Positions 34,272 to 43,526 of a DNA stretch of 52,937 bases are shown piece after piece (positions within the stretch are counted from its first letter, which is position 1; each line of letters opens with the position of its first letter). Made by a program: the position numbers and the translations under genes. The notes below the pieces were generated by a model, which saw only the letters and a program-made list of their open reading frames with translations, was not told the origin of the DNA and did not search any database. The stretch lies in assembly GCA_020633125.1 (NCBI GenBank), contig JACKEH010000030.1:1-52937 (forward strand), given 5' to 3'. This DNA is from Sandaracinus sp. (lineage in GTDB: Bacteria > Myxococcota_A > Polyangia > Polyangiales > Houyiibacteriaceae).

Positions 34272-35681
34272 TCAGCCGGTGATCAACCCCGGCAACGCCT
34301 CACGACTCTCCCACCCGAACCCCGCCAGCGGCTCCCCCATCGCGGTCGCCAACGCGGCCAACAAATCCCCGTGGCGCCGACCACCCGTCTCCATCACGCG
34401 CCCCGTCGCGATCGTCCCCGCCGCGTTCCCGGCGAGCACGAAAGGCATGTCGTGATGACTGTGCGTGTTGCCGTCGCTCACCTCGGTGCAGAACAACACC
34501 AACGTGTAGTCGAGCATGCTCCCGTCGCCCTCGGGGATCGCGGCGAGCCGCTCGAGCAGCGCACGGTATTTGCCGACCCACCAACGCCGCTGCGCGAGGT
34601 AGTCGACGAAGTTGCGGTTGCTGCGGTCGTGGCGCGCGCCGTAGTGCGAGGCCTGGTGGCTGCGCATGTCGAAGCCCGGGTCGTACATCTCGCTGCCCGG
34701 GATGCGGCTCATGATGAGCTCGCTCGTGTGGTGCCCGCCCTGGATCACGCCGACCTGCGTGAGGCCACACGCCATCGCTTGGACCATCACGTCCATCTGC
34801 GCGTCGAGGATGCGGCCGAAGACCGAGGCTTCGAAGCGTGTCTCGTCCGAGACGTCGTACGCGAGGCGCGGGTCGTCGCAGCTCGAGCTCGTCGGCGGCG
34901 GCACCGGCGGCATCTCCGTGCGATCGAGGCTGCGCTCGACGGAGCGAAGCGACTCGAGGTGTACGTCGAGCTTGCGCCGCTCGGCCCCACCGAGGCGCGT
35001 GCGCAGATCCGCGAGCTCCGCGAGGTGCACGTCGAGCACGCTGCGTTGCCGTCCGAGCTCGAGCTCGACCGCGGGATCCGTCGTCGGCGAGCCCGGCGTC
35101 GGGGCCACCACGGTGCCGTCGAAGAGGCGCGAGAACGCGCGGCGCGGATCGTCTTCGGGCGGGGTCGGCGTGCCCGCGGTCGGGTACGAGATGAACTTGT
35201 CGCCGCTCGCGCCGTTCACCGTCGCTTGGGCGCCGAGGTAGAGGTGCGGGAAGGGCGCGCCGCGTCCCACGCTCGACGCGAGGAACTGGTCGAGGCTCAT
35301 GCCGTTGCCGCCGTCGACGTTGGTCAGCAGCTTCTTGGCGCCGCCCGGATGCGAGCCTTCGTCGGCGCTGCCCATCTGCAGGCCGTTGAGGAAGACGCAG
35401 CGATCTTCGAACCCCGCGAGCGGCTCGAGCTGCTCCGAGAGCGTGATGCGTCCACCGCTCGCGCGCGCTTCCCAGAGCGACGCGTCGCCGTCTTGGCTGC
35501 GGCCCGCGACTCCGTCGGGGAAGTAGAAGACGAGCAGACGTCGTGCACCGCCGCCGGCCGCGCGTGCGAGGTCGGGACGGAGCAAGCTCGCAAAGGGCGA
35601 GGCCACCGCGGCACCCATCAAGGTGCGCACGAAGCCGCGTCGACCGATCGCGCCACGGAACGAACGCTTCGAGGGCTTCAC
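34272..35681 (-). CDS. DUF1552-domain protein with Tat-type signal
   Basis: A protein of 469 residues from a GTG at 35679-35681 that overlaps the stop of the DUF1592 gene (GTGA). A GGAGGTGAT Shine-Dalgarno lies just upstream, inside that gene. The N-terminus RRGFVRTLMGAAVASPF is a twin-arginine-like export signal. Family phrases are FYFPDGVA, FLNGLQMG, SLDQFLA, HSHHDMPFVLAGNAAG and GDLLAALATAMGEP. DUF1552 proteins are typically encoded with DUF1592 partners in planctomycetes and myxobacteria and belong to an alkaline-phosphatase/sulfatase-like superfamily by general knowledge; function unproven. Export through Tat implies folding, perhaps with a cofactor, before secretion. Confidence 0.9.
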   Translation of the reverse strand: MKPSKRSFRGAIGRRGFVRTLMGAAVASPFASLLRPDLARAAGGGARRLLVFYFPDGVAGRSQDGDASLWEARASGGRITLSEQLEPLAGFEDRCVFLNGLQMGSADEGSHPGGAKKLLTNVDGGNGMSLDQFLASSVGRGAPFPHLYLGAQATVNGASGDKFISYPTAGTPTPPEDDPRRAFSRLFDGTVVAPTPGSPTTDPAVELELGRQRSVLDVHLAELADLRTRLGGAERRKLDVHLESLRSVERSLDRTEMPPVPPPTSSSCDDPRLAYDVSDETRFEASVFGRILDAQMDVMVQAMACGLTQVGVIQGGHHTSELIMSRIPGSEMYDPGFDMRSHQASHYGARHDRSNRNFVDYLAQRRWWVGKYRALLERLAAIPEGDGSMLDYTLVLFCTEVSDGNTHSHHDMPFVLAGNAAGTIATGRVMETGGRRHGDLLAALATAMGEPLAGFGWESREALPGLITG

Positions 35682-37867
35682 GGCATCACCTCCATCGCCT
35701 CGCCACGCACGCGGAAGCGCGGCGACGCGAGCACGTCGACGAGCAGGCCGCGCAGGTCGCGGTCGCTTCGGCGGAACTCCGACGCGACGTCGCGCACCAA
35801 ACACTCCTCGGCTTCCTTCTCCGGCGCGCCGTGCGCCCAACGCCACCACTGCGTCGCGAAACAATCCTGCGCGGCGCGGGATTGCGAGAGCGCGACGCCG
35901 AGGTCGGCGATTCCCGCGAGCGAATCGTCGGTGCGGGTGCCGAAGCCGTTCACGTCGCGAAGCGTGCCGCTCGTGTCGATCGGCAAGCCGCGCTCCTCGC
36001 TCCGCACGTGGCCCTCTTGGTCGAAGCCTTCGAAGGCGAAGCCGAGGTCGTCGATGTATTGGTGGCAGCTCGCGCAGCGCTCGTTCTCGGTGTGCTGACG
36101 GAAACGCTCGCGCGTGGTCGCGCTCGGATCCACGTCGGGCACGCCCCCCGCGTCGGGCGGTGGCGGCGCGAACTCTTGGCAGAGCAGCCGGCGCCGCACG
36201 AAGACGCCGCGCGCGATCGGCGAGGTCTGGTCGGAGTGCGCGTAGCGAAGCTGCACGCTCGCGTGACCGAGCACGCCCGCATGGCGCTCCGAGGGAAGCT
36301 CCACGTCGCTCCACGGGGTCGAAGGCGCCGACACGCCGTAGTGCGCGGCGACCTCGCCGTCGGCCGGGATCGCGCGCGCCGTGAGCAGATCTTCGAACGA
36401 GCCACCGTCGAGCAACACGCCCGCGACGAAACGCTCGGTGGCCTCGCGAAGCTTCTGCCGCGTCGCCAGCGACGTCTCGCGCGAGAGCTCGCCGATCGCG
36501 TCGAGGCCGAGCCATTGCCGCGCGAAGACCCGCAGCGTGTCGCGCGCGCGAGGGTCCGCGAGCAGGCTCTCCGCCGTGCGGCGCACGCCTTCGTCCGAGT
36601 CGAGCTCGCCACGCGCGGCCGCGTCGAGCAGCGCGTCGGGCGGCGTGGTGCCGAGCAACCCGTACGAGAGCGCGCTCGCCATCTCGTAGCCGTCGAGGCG
36701 GTATTGGCGGCCGTCGAGCACGCCGACCTCGCTGCGGTAGAGGAAGACCGGGCTCGCGAGCAGGCCGCGCACGATCAGCCGGCGCGCGGCGTTCTCGTCC
36801 GACTCGAGGTTCGCGAGCTCGACGTAGCGGCCGACCTCGGCGTCGCTCAGAGGGCGACGAAAGGCGCGGCGACCGAAGGTGCGCACGAAGCCGGGGCGAT
36901 CGCTGCCCGGCACCAGCTGCGCGACGGAGTCTCCGAGCGCGTCGGCGACCCGCTTGGCGGCCGAGAGGTACTCGGTCGCGTGCACGAGCGTGACGATGCC
37001 GTCGTCGGCTTGAAGGTCGAAGGGGTAGGCCTCGGGACGGGTCTCGGGCGGAAGGCCGGTGGTCGGATCCGGGATCGTCACGCCGACGCCGGGACCTGCC
37101 CCACCGCAGCGCACGACGACCACCGAGTTCACGCCGCCGAAGCCGTCGGGCGTGGTCGCGGTCGCGCTCGGGTCGGGCACCCACTCGCTGCCGTCGAGCA
37201 CGAACTTGTACTCGTAGCTGCCTTCGGGAACGACGCGGGTCAGCGTCCACGTGCCGCCTTCGTCGCGCATCGGCCACGCGCTCGCGTCCCAGCCGTTGAA
37301 GCTGCCCGCGACGCTCACCGAGCTCACGGCACGCGAGGGCGTGAATCGGAAGGTGGTGCCGTCGGTGCAGGGATCGGCGCTCGGCGTCGTGCCCCCGCCG
37401 AGAGGTGCGAAGAGGTCTCGCACGGTGGCGGCGTGCTCACGTCGCGTCAGCAGCCGAAGGCGGCGCGGAGCGCTCGGTGGCGCGCTGCAATCGAGCTCCC
37501 CCGACAGGCTCAGAACGTGGTCCGCGACCGCCTCGGCGCAGCGACCCGTGCACTCGCTCGGGTCCGAGAAGGGCATCGTCTCGTCGATCGAGGCGATCAG
37601 CTCGTCCCGAGCGCCGGCCCAAGGCGCGAGGGCCGGCCCGCGGCGACCCTGGCCCGCTCCGCCATGGCAGAACGCGCATTCCGCCGCGTAATAACCGGCG
37701 GCGTCGAACGTCCTCGGAGGGAGATCCGAGCGGGGTCCCGCGGGCTCGCCCCCCTCGCGACAACCGGCCGCCATCAGGACGGCGACGATCGCGCAAAGGT
37801 GCGATTTCGATACGGTTTCGGCGAGCGCGCGTGCGCCCCCGCCACGTCTCGACCTGACTACACCCAC
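35678..37867 (-). CDS. DUF1592-type lipoprotein with cytochrome c motif and inserted CBM48-like domain
   Basis: A protein of 729 residues from a GTG at 37865-37867 (GGAG eight bases upstream). The signal ends in a lipobox-like VLMAAGC (Cys36). A c-type heme motif CAFCH stands at 64-68, with a possible distal Met98. DUF1587 starts near 138 (LRLLTRREHAATVRDLF). An unusual insert at about 172-230 (VSVAGSFNGWDASAWPM ... GSYEYKFVLDGSEWVPDP) has the pattern of a CBM48/AMPK glycogen-binding domain. DUF1595, DUF1592 (FARQWLGLD), DUF1588 (CASCHQYIDDLGFAFE) and DUF1585 follow. Expected to be periplasmic or surface redox-linked, translationally coupled to the DUF1552 gene. Intact. Confidence 0.88.
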   Translation of the reverse strand: MGVVRSRRGGGARALAETVSKSHLCAIVAVLMAAGCREGGEPAGPRSDLPPRTFDAAGYYAAECAFCHGGAGQGRRGPALAPWAGARDELIASIDETMPFSDPSECTGRCAEAVADHVLSLSGELDCSAPPSAPRRLRLLTRREHAATVRDLFAPLGGGTTPSADPCTDGTTFRFTPSRAVSSVSVAGSFNGWDASAWPMRDEGGTWTLTRVVPEGSYEYKFVLDGSEWVPDPSATATTPDGFGGVNSVVVVRCGGAGPGVGVTIPDPTTGLPPETRPEAYPFDLQADDGIVTLVHATEYLSAAKRVADALGDSVAQLVPGSDRPGFVRTFGRRAFRRPLSDAEVGRYVELANLESDENAARRLIVRGLLASPVFLYRSEVGVLDGRQYRLDGYEMASALSYGLLGTTPPDALLDAAARGELDSDEGVRRTAESLLADPRARDTLRVFARQWLGLDAIGELSRETSLATRQKLREATERFVAGVLLDGGSFEDLLTARAIPADGEVAAHYGVSAPSTPWSDVELPSERHAGVLGHASVQLRYAHSDQTSPIARGVFVRRRLLCQEFAPPPPDAGGVPDVDPSATTRERFRQHTENERCASCHQYIDDLGFAFEGFDQEGHVRSEERGLPIDTSGTLRDVNGFGTRTDDSLAGIADLGVALSQSRAAQDCFATQWWRWAHGAPEKEAEECLVRDVASEFRRSDRDLRGLLVDVLASPRFRVRGEAMEVMP

Positions 37868-38073
37868 GGCACACTCCAGCCCCCGTCACGCATCCCCGAG
37901 TGACGAGTAACCTAAGCGTGAGTCACGAACGTGCCCCTCGTCAAACCGGATGCTACGGGTTCGCAACTTTCGTAAGGTCCCGCGGAAACCGCATGGCCAC
38001 GGTCGGGGCTTCGCGGGCGGTCTCGAAGTCGATACGAAGTCGAGACGACGAGACGGAGAAAAGGGGTACGCGC

Positions 38074-38877
38074 GTGGCAGAGGAGATCGAGGACAAGGTC
38101 GTCGAAGCGATGCGTGCGCTCGGCTTCAACGCCACGGACGCCAAGACCTACCTGGCGCTCCTCAAGGAGCATCCCGCGACGGGCTACGAGCTCGCGACTC
38201 GAAGTGGAGTGCCGCGCTCGGCGATCTACAACGTGCTCAAGCGGCTGCAGTCGCTGGGGCTCATCAACATCGTCGCCGACAAGCCCGCCCGCTACGTGCC
38301 GCTGCCGCCGGAGAAGCTCTTCGGGCTGCTCGAGGTGCGCTTCGCACGAAGCCTCGAGTCGCTCCGCGACGGCATCGACCAGCTCGCGCGCAAGCCGAAC
38401 CAATCGGTGACGTGGACCGTCGAGGGCTACGAGGCGATGCTCGAGCAAGCCGAGCAGCTCATCGGGCAAGCGAACAAGCGGGTCGTCGCGTCGCTCTGGG
38501 GTCGCGAGGCGCAGCAGCTCGAGCGCGCGCTTCGTGCGGCCGCGGGTCGCGACGTCGACGTGGTGCTCTTCGGTTGGACGCCGCTGCCCGAGGTCGGTCG
38601 GGTCTTCTCGTACGGCGTCGATCCCTCGGGGCTCGAGCCGCATTGGGATCACCGCATCATCTTGCTCAGCGATCGCAAGCGGCTGCTCGTCGGCGCGGCC
38701 GAGGTCACCGAAGACAACCGCGCGGTGGTCACGGACGAGCCGGCGCTGATCGAGATGGCGATCGCGAACCTCGTGCTCGATCTGACGCTCCTCGGCGACC
38801 GCAAGGGCCTCGAGGTCGCGCCCATCGTCGAGCAGCTCACGGATCGGCTCGCGCCAGTCGAAGCCTTGATGGGCTGA
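38074..38877 (+). CDS. TrmB-family transcriptional regulator
   Basis: A protein of 267 residues from a GTG at 38074, with GGAGAAAAGGGG about 9-20 bases upstream; the open frame begins at 37900 without a good start. The N-terminal winged helix is complete: LGFNATDAKTYLALLKEHPATGYELATRSGVPRSAI, then VLKRLQSLGL and VADKPARYVPLPPEKL. The C-terminal part resembles the TrmB sugar/effector domain (LGRxAQQLERAL-type, VVLFGWTPLPEVGRVF, HWDHRIILLSDRKRLLVG). TrmB regulators usually sense sugars. It is divergent from the DUF1592 operon across about 200 bp, which is a candidate target. Cytoplasmic. Confidence 0.88.
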   Translation: MAEEIEDKVVEAMRALGFNATDAKTYLALLKEHPATGYELATRSGVPRSAIYNVLKRLQSLGLINIVADKPARYVPLPPEKLFGLLEVRFARSLESLRDGIDQLARKPNQSVTWTVEGYEAMLEQAEQLIGQANKRVVASLWGREAQQLERALRAAAGRDVDVVLFGWTPLPEVGRVFSYGVDPSGLEPHWDHRIILLSDRKRLLVGAAEVTEDNRAVVTDEPALIEMAIANLVLDLTLLGDRKGLEVAPIVEQLTDRLAPVEALMG

Positions 38878-38897
38878 GCCCACTCGCGCTCACGAAC

Positions 38898-38926
38898 GAG
38901 GCGCCGTGCACTTCGCGCGGCGCCTC
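38898..38926 (+). terminator. Hairpin after the TrmB gene
   Basis: The arms GAGGCGCC and GGCGCCTC flank a 13-base loop, 20 bases past the stop. There is no clear U-tract, so it is a weak terminator candidate. Confidence 0.5.
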
Positions 38927-38964
38927 GATGCGTTCTCCGGTTGGAGGGACGCAGCCGTAGAGTC

Positions 38965-39101
38965 GGCGGGGGCGGGGCGCGGGCTCCGCTCTGTCCGGTC
39001 GAGCAGGGCGACCTCCTTCGGACTTCGCTTCGCTCAGCCACTCCGGAGGTCGCGGGGTTGTGCTGGACCTCCCGACGCTCCGCCCACGCCCCGCCCCCGC
39101 C
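38965..39101. other. Nested palindrome in the TrmB-SDR gap
   Basis: The outer arms GGCGGGGGCGGGGCG (38965-38979) and CGCCCCGCCCCCGCC (39087-39101) are perfect complements. Inner arms GCGACCTCC and GGAGGTCGC form a second stem at about 39008-39053. It could form a cruciform or a structured RNA. The rest of the gap between the convergent genes (38878-39250) shows no ORF of substance. Confidence 0.65.
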
Positions 39102-39250
39102 TCGAGCGCGCGATCTCTCCAACGCTCCGTACGAGACGTAGCTGGCGGTGGCGTGCCTCACGAACGAGGCGCCGCGCCATCGGCCACCGCCGAGGCCGCG
39201 GGGGCGCCGCGTCTCACGCCCATCTCGCGTGCGGACCGAGTGCGCGGCGC

Positions 39251-40138
39251 TCAGGCGGCGGCGGAGGTCTCGACGCTCGCGACCATCGCTTCGCTGATCG
39301 TCCAGAGCCGCTCCGCGAGCGCGTCGTCCTGCGCGAGGCGCATCGGGTGCTTCAGCTTCGCGTCGGCGAAGTACTTGCCGTTGACGCCACGCACCTCGGG
39401 CGAGCTCGCGAGGAAGATGCTCGTGGCCGCGCCTTGCGCCGAGGTCTTGAGGAAGGGGCGCACGAGCTTGAAGCCGAACGACGTGAAGAAGCCGACGTCG
39501 TCGGAGCTCGCGAACTCCGTGGCGACCACGCCCGGATGCAGCGCGTTGACGGTGACGCCGGTGGCTTCGAGGCGGCGCGCGAGCGCGCGAGTGAAGTAGA
39601 TGTTGGCGAGCTTCGACTTCGCGTACACGTCGAAGGACGCGTATTTCTTCTCGGATTGCAGGTCGTCCCAGTCGAGGCCGCGGCGCGCCCAACGGTGCGC
39701 GTCGGACGAGACGTTCACGATGCGCGCTTCGCGGTCTTCCTTCGCGGCCTTCTTCAACGCGCCGAGCAGGAGCCGCGTGAAGAGGAAATGCCCGAGGTGG
39801 TTCACGCCGAAGGTCGTCTCGAAGCCCTCGACGGTGGTGGTTCGGCTGTCGAGGACGAGACCGGCGTTGTTCACGAGCACGTGAAGTTTGTCGTGGTGCG
39901 CGAGGAAGGTGGCGGCGGCTTCGCGAATCGACCCGAAGGAGGCGAGGTCGAGCGTGAGCAGCTCGGGGCGAACGCCGGTGCGTGATTCGATCTCGTCGGC
40001 CGCGGCTTCGCCCTTGGCGCGGTTGCGAATCGCGAGCACGACGTGCGCGCCTTCTTTCGCGAGCGCCGCCGCGGTCTCTTTGCCGATTCCCGAATTGGCC
40101 CCGGTGACCAGGACCACCTTGTTGCTCGTCGCCGTCAT
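39251..40138 (-). CDS. Short-chain dehydrogenase, retinol-dehydrogenase-like
   Basis: A protein of 295 residues from the ATG at 40136-40138. The classical SDR motifs are all present: TGANSGIG (12-19), NNAG (about 90-93), the active-site Ser in VNVSSDAH (about 144) and Tyr172/Lys176 in VYAKSK. The long C-terminal segment with ALHPGVVATEFA and VRPFLKTSAQGAATSIFLAS resembles retinol-dehydrogenase/WW-oxidoreductase-type SDRs. NADP-dependent oxidoreductase, cytoplasmic, substrate unknown. Monocistronic between two gaps with hairpins. Confidence 0.92.
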   Translation of the reverse strand: MTATSNKVVLVTGANSGIGKETAAALAKEGAHVVLAIRNRAKGEAAADEIESRTGVRPELLTLDLASFGSIREAAATFLAHHDKLHVLVNNAGLVLDSRTTTVEGFETTFGVNHLGHFLFTRLLLGALKKAAKEDREARIVNVSSDAHRWARRGLDWDDLQSEKKYASFDVYAKSKLANIYFTRALARRLEATGVTVNALHPGVVATEFASSDDVGFFTSFGFKLVRPFLKTSAQGAATSIFLASSPEVRGVNGKYFADAKLKHPMRLAQDDALAERLWTISEAMVASVETSAAA

Positions 40139-40234
40139 GGCGGGGTTGGACGCGAGCGTCGCGCAAGCGTGACGTCGGATTTCGCCGGGGGCCTTTCGAG
40201 GGACGTCACCCGCGTGGCGATCGGACGGCCGAAA

Positions 40235-40268
40235 CGAAGAAGCCCGAGCGTCTGCCCGGGCTTCTTCG
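40235..40268 (-). terminator. Intrinsic terminator of the phospholipase D gene
   Basis: A perfect 12-bp stem CGAAGAAGCCCG / CGGGCTTCTTCG with a 10-base loop lies 27 bases beyond the minus-strand stop at 40295. The A/T-rich stem feet (GAAGAA/TTCTTC) and TTTCGG on the minus side suit an intrinsic terminator. Confidence 0.8.
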
Positions 40269-40294
40269 TCGCACGAAGGCGCTTCACGTGATCT

Positions 40295-42424
40295 TCAGGT
40301 CATGTCCGCGCCGACGCCTTCGATCAGGCATTCGTCGGGGCTGCGGAACTGCAGCGTGTGGACGAACCCGAGCGGCGTGTAGTTCTCGGGGAGCGGGTCG
40401 CCGTCGAGGCTGATGTCGCCGCCTTCGTCCTCCCACTCCTGGAACACGAAGTCGTTCCACGACGCGGCCTCGGCGAGCTGCGTGATCCAAGCGTCGTCCG
40501 AGACGTCGGTGCCAGGCGGCAGGATCAACCCGAGCAGCCGACGGCGCTGGTCGCGCACGAAGGTCGCGTCGTAGACGGCGACGTTGAGCTCGCCCTCGTA
40601 GACGATGCCGCGGTTGTTCTTGTTGGCGCTGCCGACGCTGAGGAAGACGTCGTCGACGATGAGCATCTTCGAGTGCACGTCGATGTCGGTGAAGCGCTCT
40701 TCGGTCTCGTCGATGCCGAAGGTCACCTCGATGTCGAACGAGCGAAGCTGGTAGTAGAAGACGCGCGTCGGGAAACGCGTGCGGAGCGTCTGGTAGGCGC
40801 GGTGGGTCCACTCGCAGCCGGGGTCGGTGAACTCGCTGACCGGCTTGGTGATGATCACGAGCTGCAGGCCCGGCACCTCGGTCATGCGCTCGATCAACAC
40901 CTCTTCGAGCATCGGCACGCGGAAGTATTGGTCCTCGATGAAGACGTAGTCCTCCGCCATGCCGACCGCGTTGAGCCACGACTCCGCGATGGCGTGCTCC
41001 CAGAAAGGCTCGGGCAAGGTCGCGGTCACCTGCGCCTGAATGCCGCCCGCGATCTCCGCCGCGACGTCCGGCACCACGATGTCCGACGCGTTCTCGGCGT
41101 TCTCGATGCCGACGTCGAGCAGGTGGTTCCAACGGGTCGCGAAGACGTCCTGCATGTCGCGCACGAGCGGGCCCTGGATGCGCATCATGTAGTCCTTGCG
41201 CGGGCCGTTGTCGGGAAGCTCTTCGTGGTCGACGACCGCCTGGCGCTCTTCGACCGTCGAGTCGAAGAGCATGCGGCGCGGCTCGAAGACGAGGTGCTCG
41301 TCGGTGTCCCAATCGACCCGGCGAAGGTTCATGCCGCCGACGTAGGCGATCGCGTCGTCGACGATCGCGAACTTCTGGTGGTAGCTCGCGCCCGGCACGT
41401 CGATCGAGATCGGCCACTCCGTGAGATCGACCGTGCGCGGCGGCACCGTCGACTCGACCTCGGGCTCGTCGTCGAAGGTCAGGCCCGCGACGTCGAAGAA
41501 GAAGGGCAGGCGATCCGAGAAACGAAAGGGATCGACCTGAAACGAGAACACGCCGCGCGTTTCGTTCGCTTGGCCGAGGAACTCGAAGCCGTCGTCGGGC
41601 GCGTCGCCGCGTGCGCGAATGTCGTCGTCGGCCGAGAGCCACGAGATCGCGCCGTCTTGCGAGACGAACTGACCGACGAGGATGCGCTTGGTCGCGCTCG
41701 TCTGGTCGAGCGTGCCGAGGATCGTGTTCGCGCGGCGCTCGGTCTCGGTGAGCGTCACGTGGGTCTCGAGCGGGCGCACGACCTCGAAGTTCGACTCCCA
41801 CCACCACGTGCTCATGTGCACCGACTCGGTGGCCGCGAGGATGTCGTCGTGCACGGAGCCCCAGGCGTCTTGGCCGTTGGTGAAGAGCTCGAGTTGGTTG
41901 CCGCGGCGCGCGGGGCGACCCTGCGCGGAAAAGAATTGGTGACGAAGCCCGAGCACGACGACGTGGGCCGGTACGTTCTCGCCTGCAATCGTGCGCTCGC
42001 CGCGCGCGACCGAGATCCCTTGGCCCGCGCCGCTCGCGCCGACCGTGACCGACACCGCGTCGGCGTCCGTGCTTCCGTCGAAGGTCGCGACGACCTCGAG
42101 CGGCCAATGACCCGGCGCTTCGAGCGCGATCGCGTACGAGCCGGCGTCTTCGAGCGGCACGCCGATCACGGGCCAGCCGCTCGTCGGAACCGCGGTGCCG
42201 TCGCGCGTCACCCGAAGGGTCGCCTGCGACTCCGGCAGCGCCTGGCCCCAGAGATCACGCGCGTGAATCTCGAGCCACGCCACCGGCGGCTCGGTGAGCC
42301 CGCCGTCCATCACGAGCGAGCCGTCGAGGCCGCCGCCGTCTGCGCCCGGGTTGCCCGAACCGCCTCCGCAAGCCGCGAGCACCATCAAGCCCGCGCCCGC
42401 CATTCCGCGTCGCATCATCCGCAT
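40295..42424 (-). CDS. Phospholipase D-superfamily lipoprotein
   Basis: A protein of 709 residues from the ATG at 42422-42424 (MRMMRRGMAGAGLMVLAACGG); a TTG nine bases upstream is also open. The lipobox Cys is near residue 18, then a Gly/Asp linker, then a domain resembling a bacterial Ig-like or fibronectin fold (about 50-140). Two HKD motifs are complete: His349 in HQKFAIVDD with GGMN, and His584 in HSKMLIVDD with GSANKNNRG, so both halves of the active site are present. PLD enzymes hydrolyse or transfer phosphatidyl groups. Predicted to be surface or outer-membrane anchored, active on phospholipid outside the cell. Monocistronic with a strong terminator. Confidence 0.92.
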   Translation of the reverse strand: MRMMRRGMAGAGLMVLAACGGGSGNPGADGGGLDGSLVMDGGLTEPPVAWLEIHARDLWGQALPESQATLRVTRDGTAVPTSGWPVIGVPLEDAGSYAIALEAPGHWPLEVVATFDGSTDADAVSVTVGASGAGQGISVARGERTIAGENVPAHVVVLGLRHQFFSAQGRPARRGNQLELFTNGQDAWGSVHDDILAATESVHMSTWWWESNFEVVRPLETHVTLTETERRANTILGTLDQTSATKRILVGQFVSQDGAISWLSADDDIRARGDAPDDGFEFLGQANETRGVFSFQVDPFRFSDRLPFFFDVAGLTFDDEPEVESTVPPRTVDLTEWPISIDVPGASYHQKFAIVDDAIAYVGGMNLRRVDWDTDEHLVFEPRRMLFDSTVEERQAVVDHEELPDNGPRKDYMMRIQGPLVRDMQDVFATRWNHLLDVGIENAENASDIVVPDVAAEIAGGIQAQVTATLPEPFWEHAIAESWLNAVGMAEDYVFIEDQYFRVPMLEEVLIERMTEVPGLQLVIITKPVSEFTDPGCEWTHRAYQTLRTRFPTRVFYYQLRSFDIEVTFGIDETEERFTDIDVHSKMLIVDDVFLSVGSANKNNRGIVYEGELNVAVYDATFVRDQRRRLLGLILPPGTDVSDDAWITQLAEAASWNDFVFQEWEDEGGDISLDGDPLPENYTPLGFVHTLQFRSPDECLIEGVGADMT

Positions 42425-42550
42425 CGTTCCCAATCTCCGAGGCGGACCCTAGCCCGCGGACCTGGAAGTGGGAACGCCGCTCGCGCGAAGTCAGGCGGGT
42501 GCCGGGCGAGCGGGCGGAGAAGGCGCGTGAAAATGATTCGCGGTCGCCCG

Positions 42551-43486
42551 CTACCAGTTCATCACGCAGAAGACCTCGGTTCCGCGCACCACGTAGAGCG
42601 TCCCGGCGATACCGACGGGTCGCCCGATCAGCGGCGCACCGTCCGGAGTCACCAAGGGCCGCGGGGCTTCGACCTTCGCTCGACCTCGGTCGCCGAGGTG
42701 AACGACGCGCGTGACGTCGGGGCGCTCGTAGTCGCCGACGAGGAGCGCTCGGTCGTGGTCGATCGCGAGCGCCTGCACACCGCGAACGCCCGGCTCCCAC
42801 ACCGCGCAGCCGCGACGGGCGACCCGCACGATCGGAAAGCCCGTGTAGAAACAGAGCCACGCTTCGTCGTTCGACGCGACGTTCATGGCGTAGCAGTCGA
42901 CGATCATTTCGGTGCCGGCTTCGGTCGGCGAGAAGCTCCAGGTTCGCGCGCCGTCGACGTCGAAGCGCACGCAACCGTCGGCGCCGATGGGTTCGGTGCC
43001 TTCGCCCCAGCCGCGGTTTCCGAAGACGCCTTCGTCGAAATACGAGACCCACACGCTCCCGTCCGAGCCGGTGCGCACGTCTTCGATGCCGTCGCCGAGC
43101 GTGAAGCGACGTACGACCGTGCCGGTGTGGTCGTACTCCACCGCGTTTCGTTCGGGGCCGCTTCGTCCGAGCACACACCGCGCGCCGACGAGAAGAACGC
43201 CCTGCCGCGTGGGCTGAACGTAGGAAACGACGAGCTCGTCACGCACGATCACGCGACGGACCTCGCCGCCGTCCCACGCGATCAGGTGGTAGGTCGCCGG
43301 CACGTCGAAGCGGCTCCGGGCGAAGCGACAGCCGTGGCGCTCGGCGAAGGGGGCCTCGTTCGTGAAGCCCGCCGCGGCGTAGACCTTTCCGTTTCGTGCG
43401 ACGCCGATCGCGACGATGCGCGCACCTTCGACGGCTTCGGTGAGGTCGGCCCAAGGCTCGGCGACGAGGGGTGCTTCGTGTCGCAT
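42551..43486 (-). CDS. Beta-propeller-like protein of unknown function
   Basis: A protein of 311 residues, no signal peptide. Repeated strand patterns suggest a propeller: IGVARNGKVYAAAGFT, GIEDVRTGSDGSVWVSYFDEG, AMNVASNDEAWLCFYTGFPIV, GVQALAIDHDRALLVGDYE and GIAGTLYVVRGTEVF. Similar 'hypothetical protein' propellers occur in actinobacteria and myxobacteria by general knowledge. No catalytic residue is evident. It lies between the PLD gene and cheB-like gene on the same strand with gaps of about 127 and 40 bp. Confidence 0.72.
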   Translation of the reverse strand: MRHEAPLVAEPWADLTEAVEGARIVAIGVARNGKVYAAAGFTNEAPFAERHGCRFARSRFDVPATYHLIAWDGGEVRRVIVRDELVVSYVQPTRQGVLLVGARCVLGRSGPERNAVEYDHTGTVVRRFTLGDGIEDVRTGSDGSVWVSYFDEGVFGNRGWGEGTEPIGADGCVRFDVDGARTWSFSPTEAGTEMIVDCYAMNVASNDEAWLCFYTGFPIVRVARRGCAVWEPGVRGVQALAIDHDRALLVGDYERPDVTRVVHLGDRGRAKVEAPRPLVTPDGAPLIGRPVGIAGTLYVVRGTEVFCVMNW

Positions 43487-43526
43487 CGTCGCGGGCGGGT
43501 AAGCATCCCGACGTGCGCGAGCAACG

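Noticed and set aside
35543..37903. 786-residue plus-strand open frame
   Set aside because: It lies wholly opposite the well-supported DUF1552/DUF1592 genes and has a shadow-like composition.
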